This document shows positions 1 to 7,880 of a DNA stretch of 64,000 bases, one piece after another (the first letter of the stretch is position 1; each line of letters begins with the position of its first letter). The stretch is from contig DEWH01000027.1 of assembly GCA_002363155.1 (NCBI GenBank), positions 1-64,000 of the forward strand. Direction: 5' to 3'. The position numbers and the translations under genes are program-made. The notes beneath the pieces were generated by a model, which was not told the origin of the DNA, ran no database searches, and saw only the letters and a list, made by a program, of their open reading frames with translations. This stretch comes from Ruminococcaceae bacterium UBA3215. Lineage in GTDB: Bacteria > Bacillota > Clostridia > Oscillospirales > Ruminococcaceae.

Positions 1-23
1 ATTCGCGGCGGGGCGTTCCCCGC

Positions 24-99
24 TGGAGCTGATAGTCGGAATCGAACCGACGACCTCATCCTTACCAAGGATGTGCTCTGCCGACTGAGCCATATCAGC
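24..99 (-). tRNA. tRNA-Thr (GGT anticodon)
   Basis: The complement folds as a tRNA. The 7-bp acceptor stem is GCTGATA/TATCAGC, the anticodon stem CATCC/GGATG holds the loop TTGGTAA with anticodon GGT, and the T-arm contains GGTTCGATTCC. CCA is encoded (24-26) after a T discriminator base. Confidence 0.96.
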
Positions 100-125
100 A
101 AATAACTGACCTGTTACAAGATAAG

Positions 126-154
126 ATTATACCACAAATGACACCATTTGTCAA
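126..154 (-). promoter_or_regulatory. Promoter of tRNA-Thr
   Basis: On the minus strand, TTGACA (149-154) and TATAAT (126-131) are separated by exactly 17 bp, about 27 bp upstream of the tRNA 5' end. This is a full sigma-A consensus. Confidence 0.85.
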
Positions 155-182
155 TAGCTTTTACAAAAAAACTGAAAACAAG

Positions 183-212
183 GATCTCCCGCACAGTTAT
201 ATGCGGGAGATC
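183..212 (-). terminator. Terminator of metY
   Basis: An 11-bp perfect stem (GATCTCCCGCA/TGCGGGAGATC) with an 8-nt loop lies 9 bp past the metY stop codon. T-rich sequence follows on the minus strand (CTTGTTTTC). A short T run also follows on the plus strand. Confidence 0.75.
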
Positions 213-221
213 TGTTTTTAC

Positions 222-1490
222 TCAGATAGCGGCAAATGCCTGCTTAAGATCGTCAAGGATATCCTCAACATTTTCAAGTCCTACGGAAAGACGGATCATA
301 CCGCCGTCTATGCCGGCTGCAACAAGCTGTTCGTCGGTAAGCTGGCGGTGGGTAGCAGAAGCCGGGTGCAGAACGCAAGTACGGATATCAGCAACATGAA
401 CCTCGTTTGACGCAAGCTTTAAGCTGTCCATAAACTTCACTGCCATATCGCGTCCGCCCTTTATCGAGAAGGAAATAACGCCCGATGCACCAAGCGGAAG
501 GTACTTCTTGACAAGCGGATAGTACTTATTGCTCTCAAGACCCGGATAGAATACGGATTCAACCTTATCGCTGCTTTCAAGATACTTTGCTACGATCTCG
601 GCATTCTCTACATACTGCTTCATTCTTACCGGAAGCGTTTCAAGTCCGAGATTGAGCAGGAAGGACGAATTTGCCGCGGGATAGCAGCCGAAATCGCGCA
701 TAAGCTGCATTCTTGCCTTGACTATATAAGGCGCGAACGGGTATTTCTCGGTATAAACGGTACCGTGATAGCTCTCGTCAGGCTCGGTCATGCACGGGAA
801 TTTTCCGCTTGCCGCCCAGTCGAACTTGCCGGAATCGACGATAACACCGCCCACCTGAACGGCGTGTCCGTCCATATACTTCGATGTGGAATGGATAACG
901 ATATCAGCGCCCCACTCTATCGGTCTGCAAAGATACGGCGTAGCAAAGGTATTGTCAACGATAAGCGGTACTCCGTTATCGTGAGCCGCTTTTGCGAACT
1001 TCTCGATATCGAGGACGGTAAGTGCCGGATTGGCGATAGTTTCACCGAAAACAAGCTTGGTATTGGGTTTGAATGCGGCATTGAGTTCTTCGGGAGTGCA
1101 GTCGGGATCGACAAATATGCACTCGATGCCAAGTCTTTTGAGTGTGATGCTGAAAAGATTGATCGTTCCGCCGTAGATAGATGTCGAGGAGATTATGCTG
1201 TCGCCGCATTCACAGATATTCAGGATACTGCACAGCGTTGCAGCCTGTCCGGAAGAAGTACACATTGCAGCGGCGCCTCCCTCAAGTGCCGCTATCTTCT
1301 TCTCTACCGCGTCGGTGGTAGGATTCGCAAATCTCGAATAAATAAGGCTCTTTGTGGGGTCGTCGAATACCGCAGCGACATCATCTGTGGAATCGTAAAC
1401 GTAGGTAGTGCTCTGTACTATCGGAACAACGCGGGGTTCGCTGTTCTTCGGCTTATAGCCTTCGTGCAGGCACTGTGTTTCTATCTTCAT
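222..1490 (-). CDS. metY: O-acetylhomoserine sulfhydrylase (Cys/Met metabolism PLP enzyme)
   Basis: A cytosolic PLP enzyme of the Cys/Met metabolism family. It likely joins O-acetylhomoserine with sulfide to make homocysteine for methionine synthesis. The whole family fold is present (422 aa, usual for MetY, longer than the roughly 380-400 aa of MetB/MetC). The PLP-lysine segment reads HSTSKYMDGH, followed by VGGVIVD. The C-terminus ends in the family pattern RLSVGLENVEDILDDL. An ATG at 1490 has an AGGAAG ribosome-binding site 8 nt upstream; a TTG two codons earlier sits too close to it. The gene is alone between its own promoter and terminator. Assignment to MetY over MetZ/MetB rests on length and overall resemblance. 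Confidence 0.9.
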   Translation of the reverse strand: MKIETQCLHEGYKPKNSEPRVVPIVQSTTYVYDSTDDVAAVFDDPTKSLIYSRFANPTTDAVEKKIAALEGGAAAMCTSSGQAATLCSILNICECGDSIISSTSIYGGTINLFSITLKRLGIECIFVDPDCTPEELNAAFKPNTKLVFGETIANPALTVLDIEKFAKAAHDNGVPLIVDNTFATPYLCRPIEWGADIVIHSTSKYMDGHAVQVGGVIVDSGKFDWAASGKFPCMTEPDESYHGTVYTEKYPFAPYIVKARMQLMRDFGCYPAANSSFLLNLGLETLPVRMKQYVENAEIVAKYLESSDKVESVFYPGLESNKYYPLVKKYLPLGASGVISFSIKGGRDMAVKFMDSLKLASNEVHVADIRTCVLHPASATHRQLTDEQLVAAGIDGGMIRLSVGLENVEDILDDLKQAFAAI

Positions 1491-1523
1491 TTTCAAAACT
1501 TCCTTTCATCAGAGTTTTTCTAA

Positions 1524-1552
1524 ATTATACCACATATCCGTCCTGTTGTCAA
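1524..1552 (-). promoter_or_regulatory. Promoter of metY
   Basis: Minus-strand TTGACA (1547-1552), 17 bp, TATAAT (1524-1529), about 34 bp upstream of the metY start. No T-box or SAM-riboswitch-length leader fits in this short gap, so methionine control by such an RNA is not evident. Confidence 0.85.
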
Positions 1553-1641
1553 TCGGCTGTTATGTAACCGACTTGGAAATCAATATATGTCATTTCGCAC
1601 AAACTTATTGGTTGAAAATCTATAATATTAATATATATTGC

Positions 1642-1670
1642 TTGACTAAAACATATATTTATATTATAAT
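1642..1670 (+). promoter_or_regulatory. Promoter of the EAL-domain gene
   Basis: TTGACT (1642-1647), 17 bp, TATAAT (1665-1670) on the plus strand, in an AT-rich stretch 56 bp before the ATG at 1726. Confidence 0.8.
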
Positions 1671-1725
1671 AGAAGTAGGTTTGGATCGCTGCGTTATAGC
1701 AGTTTATGTAAATTGAGGTAATTTT

Positions 1726-3630
1726 ATGGGATATTTCACTAATGAGGGAGGATATACCTCTGTCTGCGACATTGCTGTAACGGCATTGTGTATGATCGTG
1801 GCACTGCTGCTGTTCATAAGCAATGTCCACAAAAACAAGAGCTTCTGGCTTATGCTTGGCATGGTCATATTTATCTGGTCTGCTGCGGCAGGCAGCCTTG
1901 TTTATCAGATTTTTATGGCAAACAAACAGCTGGATTACTCGATTTTGGTAGCATCACGGCTTGTCAACCACACAAGTTTAAGTGCTGTCCAGCTTTTGTA
2001 TGTCCTTTATCTTCGTGAACCGCTGTGGATGAGCACAAGCGGTTACAAACGGTTCGTTCTGTCGATCAGCGCAGTTGCTGCCGCGCCTATCATAATCGAT
2101 ATCATCGGTATGATAGCCGGTTTCGGCTTCCGTGTGAAAGACGAATCGGTCATTACGTCTTTCAGTATCTACCCTTTCTCATTCACGGCTTTTGTAGCCA
2201 TTATCTTCTATCTGATAATCAAATACCGCAACCGAATAATCCGCCAGGTATTCTGGAGCCTCTTCTTCGTTAATCTCATATCTCTCATTGTCAGCGCTGT
2301 ACAGGGTATCCACCGCCAGAGCTCCTTCACGACCCTCGCTTACTTCATGCCTGTTCTCGGACTTCTGTTCACATTCCACTCTAACCCATACGATTCCGAG
2401 ACGGGTGCGGCAAACGATATCTATTTCAGCAAGGAACTTGCTTCCTGCATCGAAAAAAATACCGGACTCTACATGATAAGCTGCTATATCTCCGGTTTCA
2501 ACAGCAGAATGAGAAGTATGCCGCAGCTGAAATCCGAGTTTTACAGGTTCTTCAAGCAAAATGTCAAACGCGGTATTCTCTACCGCTTCCCTAACGGAAG
2601 ACTTGTCCTTACGCTGAAGAAAAAGCGCTACCGCAACAGCGAAGAGACTATTTCGGCAATACTCGACGACTTTTACAAGAGTTATGAGTTAATCGGGCTC
2701 GATTACAAGATCGTTGTTGCCGAGACTACGCCGGAACTCCGCACCCCGGAAGAGTACATAAAGCTTATCGAACAGATCGAAAGCTCCATGAGCTACAACA
2801 AGACCCGGCGCGTTACAGACAGCGATATAAGTGATCTTAAAGATTCCTTATATATACTCAGCGAGCTTCAGGATATATCAAGAAGACAGGATTTCAGCGA
2901 CGAGCGTGTGCTTGTATATTGCCAGCCGGTGTTCAACCTTGCCACAGGAAAATACGATACCGCAGAAGCTCTTATGCGACTGAAGCTTCCCGATACCGGA
3001 CTCGTGTTCCCCGATAAATTCATTCCGATAGCGGAAAAGCATGATCTTATACATCAGCTCAGCATGATAATACTAAACAAGACCTGCATTACGATACGCG
3101 AGCTGATGTCGGAAGGCTATTATCTCAACCGCATTTCCGTAAACTTCTCGACTCTGGATATCCGCCAGGACACTTTCTGTTTTGAGGTGCAGGATATCAT
3201 CGAAAGAAGCGGTATCCCCTACGGAAAGATCGCAGTTGAGATCACCGAAAGCCGAAGTGAGCTTGAATTCAACCGTATGAAGAAGAAGGTCACCGAACTC
3301 CAGGGACTTGGCATCAAGTTCTATCTCGACGATTTCGGCACAGGATACTCCAACTTTGAGAGGATAATGGAGATACCGTTCGACATCATCAAATTTGACC
3401 GCTCCATGCTTGTAGAATCAGTCAAGAACGACTCGTCGAAATTCATGGTAAGCACATTCGCAAGTATGTTCAACGATCTCAACTATTCCGTTCTTTTCGA
3501 GGGTGTTGAGGACGAGCGCGACGAACGGCACTGTGTCGATATGCACGCAAGATATCTCCAGGGATATAAGTATTCCAAGCCGATACCGATAGAAGATCTC
3601 AGGAACTTTCTCTCAAAGCAAGCCGGATAA
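1726..3630 (+). CDS. Membrane protein with degenerate GGDEF and intact EAL domain (cyclic-di-GMP phosphodiesterase)
   Basis: 634 aa. Residues about 1-230 are a run of hydrophobic helices (about seven membrane segments). The middle (about 250-370) resembles a GGDEF domain, but the signature is replaced by FPNGR, so it should not make c-di-GMP. Residues about 400-630 form an EAL domain with the catalytic set visible: AEALMR (EAL), VNFS, EITES, DDFGTGYSNF, KFDRS and EGVED. The likely role is hydrolysis of c-di-GMP to pGpG at the membrane, with the N-terminal region acting as sensor. The start has GAGGT 7 nt upstream. The gene is monocistronic, with its own consensus promoter and a terminator downstream. 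The signal it senses cannot be read from sequence. Confidence 0.9.
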   Translation: MGYFTNEGGYTSVCDIAVTALCMIVALLLFISNVHKNKSFWLMLGMVIFIWSAAAGSLVYQIFMANKQLDYSILVASRLVNHTSLSAVQLLYVLYLREPLWMSTSGYKRFVLSISAVAAAPIIIDIIGMIAGFGFRVKDESVITSFSIYPFSFTAFVAIIFYLIIKYRNRIIRQVFWSLFFVNLISLIVSAVQGIHRQSSFTTLAYFMPVLGLLFTFHSNPYDSETGAANDIYFSKELASCIEKNTGLYMISCYISGFNSRMRSMPQLKSEFYRFFKQNVKRGILYRFPNGRLVLTLKKKRYRNSEETISAILDDFYKSYELIGLDYKIVVAETTPELRTPEEYIKLIEQIESSMSYNKTRRVTDSDISDLKDSLYILSELQDISRRQDFSDERVLVYCQPVFNLATGKYDTAEALMRLKLPDTGLVFPDKFIPIAEKHDLIHQLSMIILNKTCITIRELMSEGYYLNRISVNFSTLDIRQDTFCFEVQDIIERSGIPYGKIAVEITESRSELEFNRMKKKVTELQGLGIKFYLDDFGTGYSNFERIMEIPFDIIKFDRSMLVESVKNDSSKFMVSTFASMFNDLNYSVLFEGVEDERDERHCVDMHARYLQGYKYSKPIPIEDLRNFLSKQAG

Positions 3631-3640
3631 ACGGAACAAG

Positions 3641-3667
3641 ACCCGCTGTCTTTTAAAGGCAGCGGGT
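3641..3667 (+). terminator. Terminator of the EAL-domain gene
   Basis: Stem ACCCGCTG/CAGCGGGT with an 11-nt loop, starting 10 bp after the stop codon and followed by TCAGTTTGT. The T tract is weak but the position is right. Confidence 0.65.
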
Positions 3668-3723
3668 TCAGTTTGTCATAATAACAATTTTTTACTTACG
3701 CAGTATCTTTCAGAATTCCGTGT

Positions 3724-3795
3724 TACGGGACTATATTTAGGGGATCCAGCCCCCTTTTTAAAGGGGGCTGGCGGGTCCGGGCAGCGCCCGGGTCT
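3724..3795 (+). repeat. Dispersed double-hairpin repeat, copy 1
   Basis: About 70 bp in the order TACGGGA, TTTAGG, GGATC, then a long hairpin (arms CCAGCCCCC/GGGGGCTGG around TTTTTAAA), then GCGGGTCCGGGC-AGC-GCCCGGGTCT as a second hairpin. A second copy in reverse orientation lies at 14366-14431. There the first stem has different bases but still pairs. Confidence 0.8.
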
Positions 3796-3817
3796 AATTC
3801 GGCAAAGTCCCCCTCTG

Positions 3818-4111
3818 TCAGCGCCGGGAGAGCTCGCTGTACTTTCGTTTGGTGGCAAGTCCTCCGCGGATATGACGCTCCTGCTTGTTCTGCTCAAGCA
3901 CTTCCCTCACCTGCCTGTGCAGCTCCGGATCCACCTTTTCGAGCCGCACCGTAATATCCTGATGCACCGTGCTTTTGCTGATCCCGAATACTTTTCCTGC
4001 ATTTCTTACTGTCGCTTTGTTGTCGATCATGTACTGTGCGAGGCTTACACATCTTTCCTGTTTCGTTCCGCAGACAGCTGATGCTGTCCTTGTATTCCTA
4101 TTCTGTGACAT
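3818..4111 (-). CDS. spoIIID: Sporulation transcriptional regulator SpoIIID
   Basis: 97 aa. Residues about 20-85 follow the SpoIIID family closely: a helix-turn-helix reading VFGISKSTVHQDIT, then a basic segment ending IRGGLATKRKY. In endospore formers SpoIIID is a small DNA-binding protein made in the mother cell under sigma-E; it activates sigK and represses or activates many mother-cell genes. The ATG has GGAGGGG 7 nt upstream. The gene stands alone, divergent from gltA. Its presence is one of the best signs that this organism sporulates. Confidence 0.93.
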   Translation of the reverse strand: MSQNRNTRTASAVCGTKQERCVSLAQYMIDNKATVRNAGKVFGISKSTVHQDITVRLEKVDPELHRQVREVLEQNKQERHIRGGLATKRKYSELSRR

Positions 4112-4146
4112 GGTATCGCCCCTCCGGATTAAAATTGGTATATCAA

Positions 4147-4175
4147 TTTATATGCGGGTGTCCGCGTCATTATGT
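4147..4175 (-). promoter_or_regulatory. Possible sigma-E type promoter of spoIIID
   Basis: On the minus strand ACATAAT (4169-4175), a 14-bp gap and CATATAAA (4147-4154) resemble the sigma-E pattern (ATATT, 14-15 bp, CATACAAT). It lies 36 bp upstream of the start. B. subtilis spoIIID is sigma-E dependent, which fits, but the match is imperfect. Confidence 0.35.
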
Positions 4176-4252
4176 ACCCGGACAAAATCACACATTACAG
4201 TAAACGCTCAAGCCTCATATTTGTGCAGAATGTACAACATTTCCGAAATATA

Positions 4253-4281
4253 TTGATTATTCTGACGTTTTTGTATATAAT
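4253..4281 (+). promoter_or_regulatory. Promoter of the gltA operon
   Basis: TTGATT (4253-4258), 17 bp, TATAAT (4276-4281), 36 bp before the gltA ATG. Confidence 0.8.
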
Positions 4282-4317
4282 AGTATTATATGTCACTCAA
4301 AAGAAAGGAACAGAAAA

Positions 4318-5706
4318 ATGCCGATAGATATATATAACGACAAGGAAATAATAGATCCCAAAGCCGACGAAAAACAGCTTCTTGAAGAGCTTTATGATAC
4401 CTGCCTGAGCGAGGGCAAGATAGATCCCGCGCTTTATGTTGAATACGATGTTAAGAGAGGTCTGCGCGACAGCAGCGGAAAGGGCGTTCTTACCGGTCTT
4501 ACCGAGATCTCCGATGTCGTTTCCTACAACATCATCGACGGCAAGAAGATACCCTGCGACGGAAGACTCTACTACCATAACTACAACATCGTAGATCTCG
4601 TGAACGGCTTTGAGGGAAGACGCCATAATTTTGAGGAAACTACATATCTCCTTCTTTTCGGAAAGCTTCCGAACGCCGATCAGCTCACCCGTTTCGATAA
4701 GCTCATAAGCGGTTATCAGAACCTTTCAAACAACTTCACCCGCGATGTTATCATGAAGGCTCCCAGCTCAAATATAATGAACGCGCTGCAAAAGAGTGTC
4801 CTTACTCTTTATTCCTACGACGACAATCCCGAGGATATCTCCGCACGCAATGTTCTGCGCCAGTCTATCCAGATCATCGCCAAAATGCCGCTTATTTCGG
4901 TTTACGCGTACTGCGCATACAAGCATTTCAAGCTGCATGAGAGCCTTATGATAAGGAATCCGCTGCCGGAATACTCCACCGCGGAAAATATACTCTATAT
5001 GCTGCGCGAGAACGGCGAGTTCACGCCCCTCGAAGCTGATGTACTCGACAAGTCTCTCGTTATCCACGCAGAACACGGCGGCGGCAACAACTCCACATTC
5101 ACCACACACGTTGTCACCTCCTCCGGCACGGATACCTACTCGGCTGTGGCTGCCGCAATAGCTTCGCTCAAGGGCTTCCGTCACGGCGGTGCAAATATGA
5201 AGACAAAGCACATGCTCGAAGATATCAAGACACACGTTCTAGACTGGCACAATGAATCCGCAATACGCGAGTATGTCACAAAGATCGTGGACAAGCAGGC
5301 TTTCGACAGGACAGGACTCGTTTACGGTATCGGTCACGCTGTTTATACCCGCTCCGATCCCCGTGAGATCATACTCAAGAAATATGCGAAGAAGCTTGCC
5401 GAAGAAAAGGGCAGATCACCGGAATTCGATTTCTATGACCGCGTTGAGAGGATCGCAAAAGAAGTGATCGCAGAAAGACGTCACCTCTTCAAGCCTATCT
5501 GCGCAAATGTTGATTTTTACAGCGGATTCGTGTATGATATGCTCCGGATACCGGAAGAGCTTTTCACCCCGATTTTCGCGATATCGAGAATTTCCGGCTG
5601 GTCAGCTCACCGACTTGAGGAGATCATAAACAACGGAAAGATCATTCGTCCCGCATACAAGTATGTCGCCGAGCATCTCGACTATATCCCGCTTGAGGAA
5701 AGATAA
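4318..5706 (+). CDS. gltA: Citrate synthase
   Basis: 462 aa, a citrate/methylcitrate synthase-family enzyme condensing acetyl-CoA with oxaloacetate. The three catalytic elements are visible: HAEHGGGNNSTFTTHVV (first His), GIGHAVYTRSDPR (second His) and NVDFYSGF (Asp). The extra ~90-residue N-terminal part is typical of the longer clostridial form. AGGAA lies upstream of the ATG. An exonuclease-like gene follows 5 bp after the stop, so both are probably on one transcript with rlmN. In a fermentative anaerobe it probably feeds 2-oxoglutarate and glutamate synthesis through an incomplete TCA branch; that is inference. Confidence 0.93.
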   Translation: MPIDIYNDKEIIDPKADEKQLLEELYDTCLSEGKIDPALYVEYDVKRGLRDSSGKGVLTGLTEISDVVSYNIIDGKKIPCDGRLYYHNYNIVDLVNGFEGRRHNFEETTYLLLFGKLPNADQLTRFDKLISGYQNLSNNFTRDVIMKAPSSNIMNALQKSVLTLYSYDDNPEDISARNVLRQSIQIIAKMPLISVYAYCAYKHFKLHESLMIRNPLPEYSTAENILYMLRENGEFTPLEADVLDKSLVIHAEHGGGNNSTFTTHVVTSSGTDTYSAVAAAIASLKGFRHGGANMKTKHMLEDIKTHVLDWHNESAIREYVTKIVDKQAFDRTGLVYGIGHAVYTRSDPREIILKKYAKKLAEEKGRSPEFDFYDRVERIAKEVIAERRHLFKPICANVDFYSGFVYDMLRIPEELFTPIFAISRISGWSAHRLEEIINNGKIIRPAYKYVAEHLDYIPLEER

Positions 5707-5711
5707 GCGAT

Positions 5712-6668
5712 ATGAATTATCTGATATTTGACCTTGAATGGAATCAGCCGACAAGCTCCGGCAAGTCCCCTGCCCTTCCGCACGGAGAGATAATACAGAT
5801 CGGTTTCATTGCCGTGAACGACAGTATGGAGATCGTTCATCAGGAAGAGCTTACCATAAAGCCTGTCGTATATAAGAAGATGAATCCGTATGTCAGCACT
5901 CTCACCGGCATCAGACAGGAGGATATAAATGCGGGGATCACATTCCGCGATGCGCTCGGACGCATGGGTGAGTTCTTCTCCGCCGAAACTGCGCTGATAA
6001 CCTGGGGCGACGACGATATGCCGATACTGCGGGACAATATGAAGTATCACGGCATGGACGACAAGACACTCCCGATACACTACAACCTCCAGCGCATCTT
6101 CGCATCACAGACCGAGTCAAAACTGCGTCAGACCGGTCTGAAAAACGCTCTGGAGACACTCGGCATAACCGAGGAGATGAAGGCGCATGACGCACTGAAC
6201 GACGCATATATGACATATCTGATAGCCAGGAAGCTGGATATGACGCTTGGAATAGCGAAGTACGCCGAGTTCTCGGAAGCAACTGCCGCAAAGAAGCCTG
6301 CGTGGGAAAGCACGGAACCCGCGTTTCTCGTAAGGCTCCCGTATGCAAAGAATCCGAACGCGTTTGCGGGAGAGTGCCGGAAAATGCATATATGCTGCCC
6401 TGTCTGCGGCAAAGATACTGCGGGAACAGATATATTCCGCCAGGGTAAGAATGCGTTTGTTGCAGCTTCGGGCTGCGAATGCAGGGAACGTCTTTTCCTG
6501 CGGTATGAACTCAAAAACGGGCATATTACGGCTGCTGCTTATGAGATGACGCAGGAGCTCGAACAGCTTTACTCCGCCCGTGTCCGCAGCAAGGAAAAGC
6601 GCGAAAAAAGACGCGAGATATACAGGATCATCGCAAAGACAAGGAAGAGCGAAGAAGCAGATAAATGA
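5712..6668 (+). CDS. DEDDh-type 3'-5' exonuclease domain protein
   Basis: 318 aa. The N-terminal ~175 residues are an exonuclease (RNase T/DnaQ) domain: FDLEWN (first Asp and Glu), WGDDD (third acid) and HDALNDA (His plus last Asp), the DEDDh set. The closest style is the ERI-1/KapD-like group acting on RNA or DNA 3' ends. The C-terminal ~130 residues contain CCPVCG and CEC cysteines that could bind zinc, then a basic tail (KEKREKRREIYRI). It starts 5 bp after gltA and its stop overlaps the rlmN start (ATGA), so it is translationally coupled. The substrate is unknown; it could process RNA alongside RlmN. Confidence 0.82.
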   Translation: MNYLIFDLEWNQPTSSGKSPALPHGEIIQIGFIAVNDSMEIVHQEELTIKPVVYKKMNPYVSTLTGIRQEDINAGITFRDALGRMGEFFSAETALITWGDDDMPILRDNMKYHGMDDKTLPIHYNLQRIFASQTESKLRQTGLKNALETLGITEEMKAHDALNDAYMTYLIARKLDMTLGIAKYAEFSEATAAKKPAWESTEPAFLVRLPYAKNPNAFAGECRKMHICCPVCGKDTAGTDIFRQGKNAFVAASGCECRERLFLRYELKNGHITAAAYEMTQELEQLYSARVRSKEKREKRREIYRIIAKTRKSEEADK

Positions 6669-7678
6669 CTGATATTTACGGAATAACTTACGGGAAGCTT
6701 AAAGCAAAGCTCACAGAGATCGGCGAAAAGCCGTCAAGAGCAGATATCATCTTTCCGGCAATATACAGCGAAACTCCGACTGCAATTGCGGAGCTTCCGC
6801 TGAAAAAAGAGACGACAGAAAAGCTCTCCGGCATTTTTTATACCGGAGAGCTTGAATGTATGAAGGTGCTTACATCCGAAACGGCAGACAAGTACCTTTT
6901 TGCGCTGGGCGACGGGAACACTGTCGAATCGGTGCTTATGAAGCATGAATTCGGGTATAATGTCTGCGTTTCAACGCAGGTCGGCTGCAATATGGGCTGT
7001 GCGTTCTGTATGAGCGGAAAGCTTAAAAAGCGCCGTGATCTTACAGTAAGCGAGATGACGGAGCAGCTGCTTGCCATAAGGCGCATCAGCGGAAAAAAGA
7101 TCACCGGTATCTCGATAATGGGGATAGGCGAACCGCTTGAAAATATTGCAAATGTGCTGGACTTTGTAGATATCGCGATGTACCCGAAAGGCTTTGATAT
7201 CGGTATAAAGCACATCACACTGTCAACCTGCGGTTTAGTGCCGAAAATATATGAGCTTGCCGACAGCCGCACCCCCGTCAACCTTGCGATAAGCCTTCAC
7301 GCGCCTTATGATGAGCTGCGCGAAAAGATCATGCCGGTCACGAAGAAATACAGGACAGCGGAAGTGATAGAAGCTGCGAAATACTATTCCAAAAAAAACA
7401 ACCGCCGCATAACATTCGAGTATGTGATGCTTGACGGCGTGAATGATTCGGACGAATGCGCACAGCAGCTTTCCGGACTGCTGAAAGGTATGAATGCTTA
7501 CGTCAACCTTATACGCTATAACGATACAGGAAATACTGCTTTCCGATGCAGCCCGCATGAGCGGATAATGGGGTTCTATGACGTGCTGAAAAAGAACGGC
7601 ATAGGTGTTACAATGCGCCGTGAGCTTGGTGCTTCGGTAAACGCCGCCTGCGGTCAGCTTTCGGCGAACTGCCAATGA
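6665..7678 (+). CDS. RlmN/Cfr-family radical SAM rRNA methyltransferase
   Basis: 337 aa. The radical SAM cysteines are in CNMGCAFC, followed by GIGEPL (SAM binding). The C-terminal catalytic cysteine is in NAACGQL. RlmN makes 2-methyladenosine at A2503 of 23S rRNA and in some tRNAs; Cfr makes 8-methyladenosine at the same base and gives antibiotic resistance. Most of the protein reads like RlmN (HITLSTCGLVPKIYELAD, ISLHAP, RRITFEYVMLDGVNDS). The segment VNLIRYN is Cfr-like where RlmN usually has VNLIPxN. The start overlaps the exonuclease stop by 4 nt. RlmN-type activity is the safer call; a clade-specific Cfr-like activity cannot be excluded. Confidence 0.85.
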   Translation: MTDIYGITYGKLKAKLTEIGEKPSRADIIFPAIYSETPTAIAELPLKKETTEKLSGIFYTGELECMKVLTSETADKYLFALGDGNTVESVLMKHEFGYNVCVSTQVGCNMGCAFCMSGKLKKRRDLTVSEMTEQLLAIRRISGKKITGISIMGIGEPLENIANVLDFVDIAMYPKGFDIGIKHITLSTCGLVPKIYELADSRTPVNLAISLHAPYDELREKIMPVTKKYRTAEVIEAAKYYSKKNNRRITFEYVMLDGVNDSDECAQQLSGLLKGMNAYVNLIRYNDTGNTAFRCSPHERIMGFYDVLKKNGIGVTMRRELGASVNAACGQLSANCQ

Positions 7679-7794
7679 GAAGAATATCCGCGCAAACTCA
7701 GCTGACACAATACCGATACTAAATCAGTAACTATCCGTAGACAAAACCAAGTAATTTCGTCACGATTCAGATATGCGCGCAGAGCGCGCTCCAT

Positions 7795-7827
7795 AATTGT
7801 GCATTGTGAATTGTGCATTGTGAATTT
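7795..7827. repeat. Tandem 14-bp repeat AATTGTGCATTGTG x2
   Basis: Two perfect 14-bp units (7795-7808 and 7809-7822) plus a partial AATT, in the gap between convergent rlmN and cotH. A GCGCGC-AGA-GCGCGC hairpin lies just upstream. No gene is visible in 7679-7846. Confidence 0.8.
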
Positions 7828-7846
7828 GTCTATATATGATATACCG

Positions 7847-7875
7847 AACGCCCGATGCATGATGCACCGGGCGTT
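7847..7875 (-). terminator. Terminator between convergent rlmN and cotH
   Basis: Stem AACGCCCG/CGGGCGTT, with further pairing in the loop (TGCAT/ATGCA), and T runs on the plus side (TTTTGCTTT). It lies 6 bp from the cotH stop and could serve both genes. Confidence 0.6.
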
Positions 7876-7880
7876 TTGCT

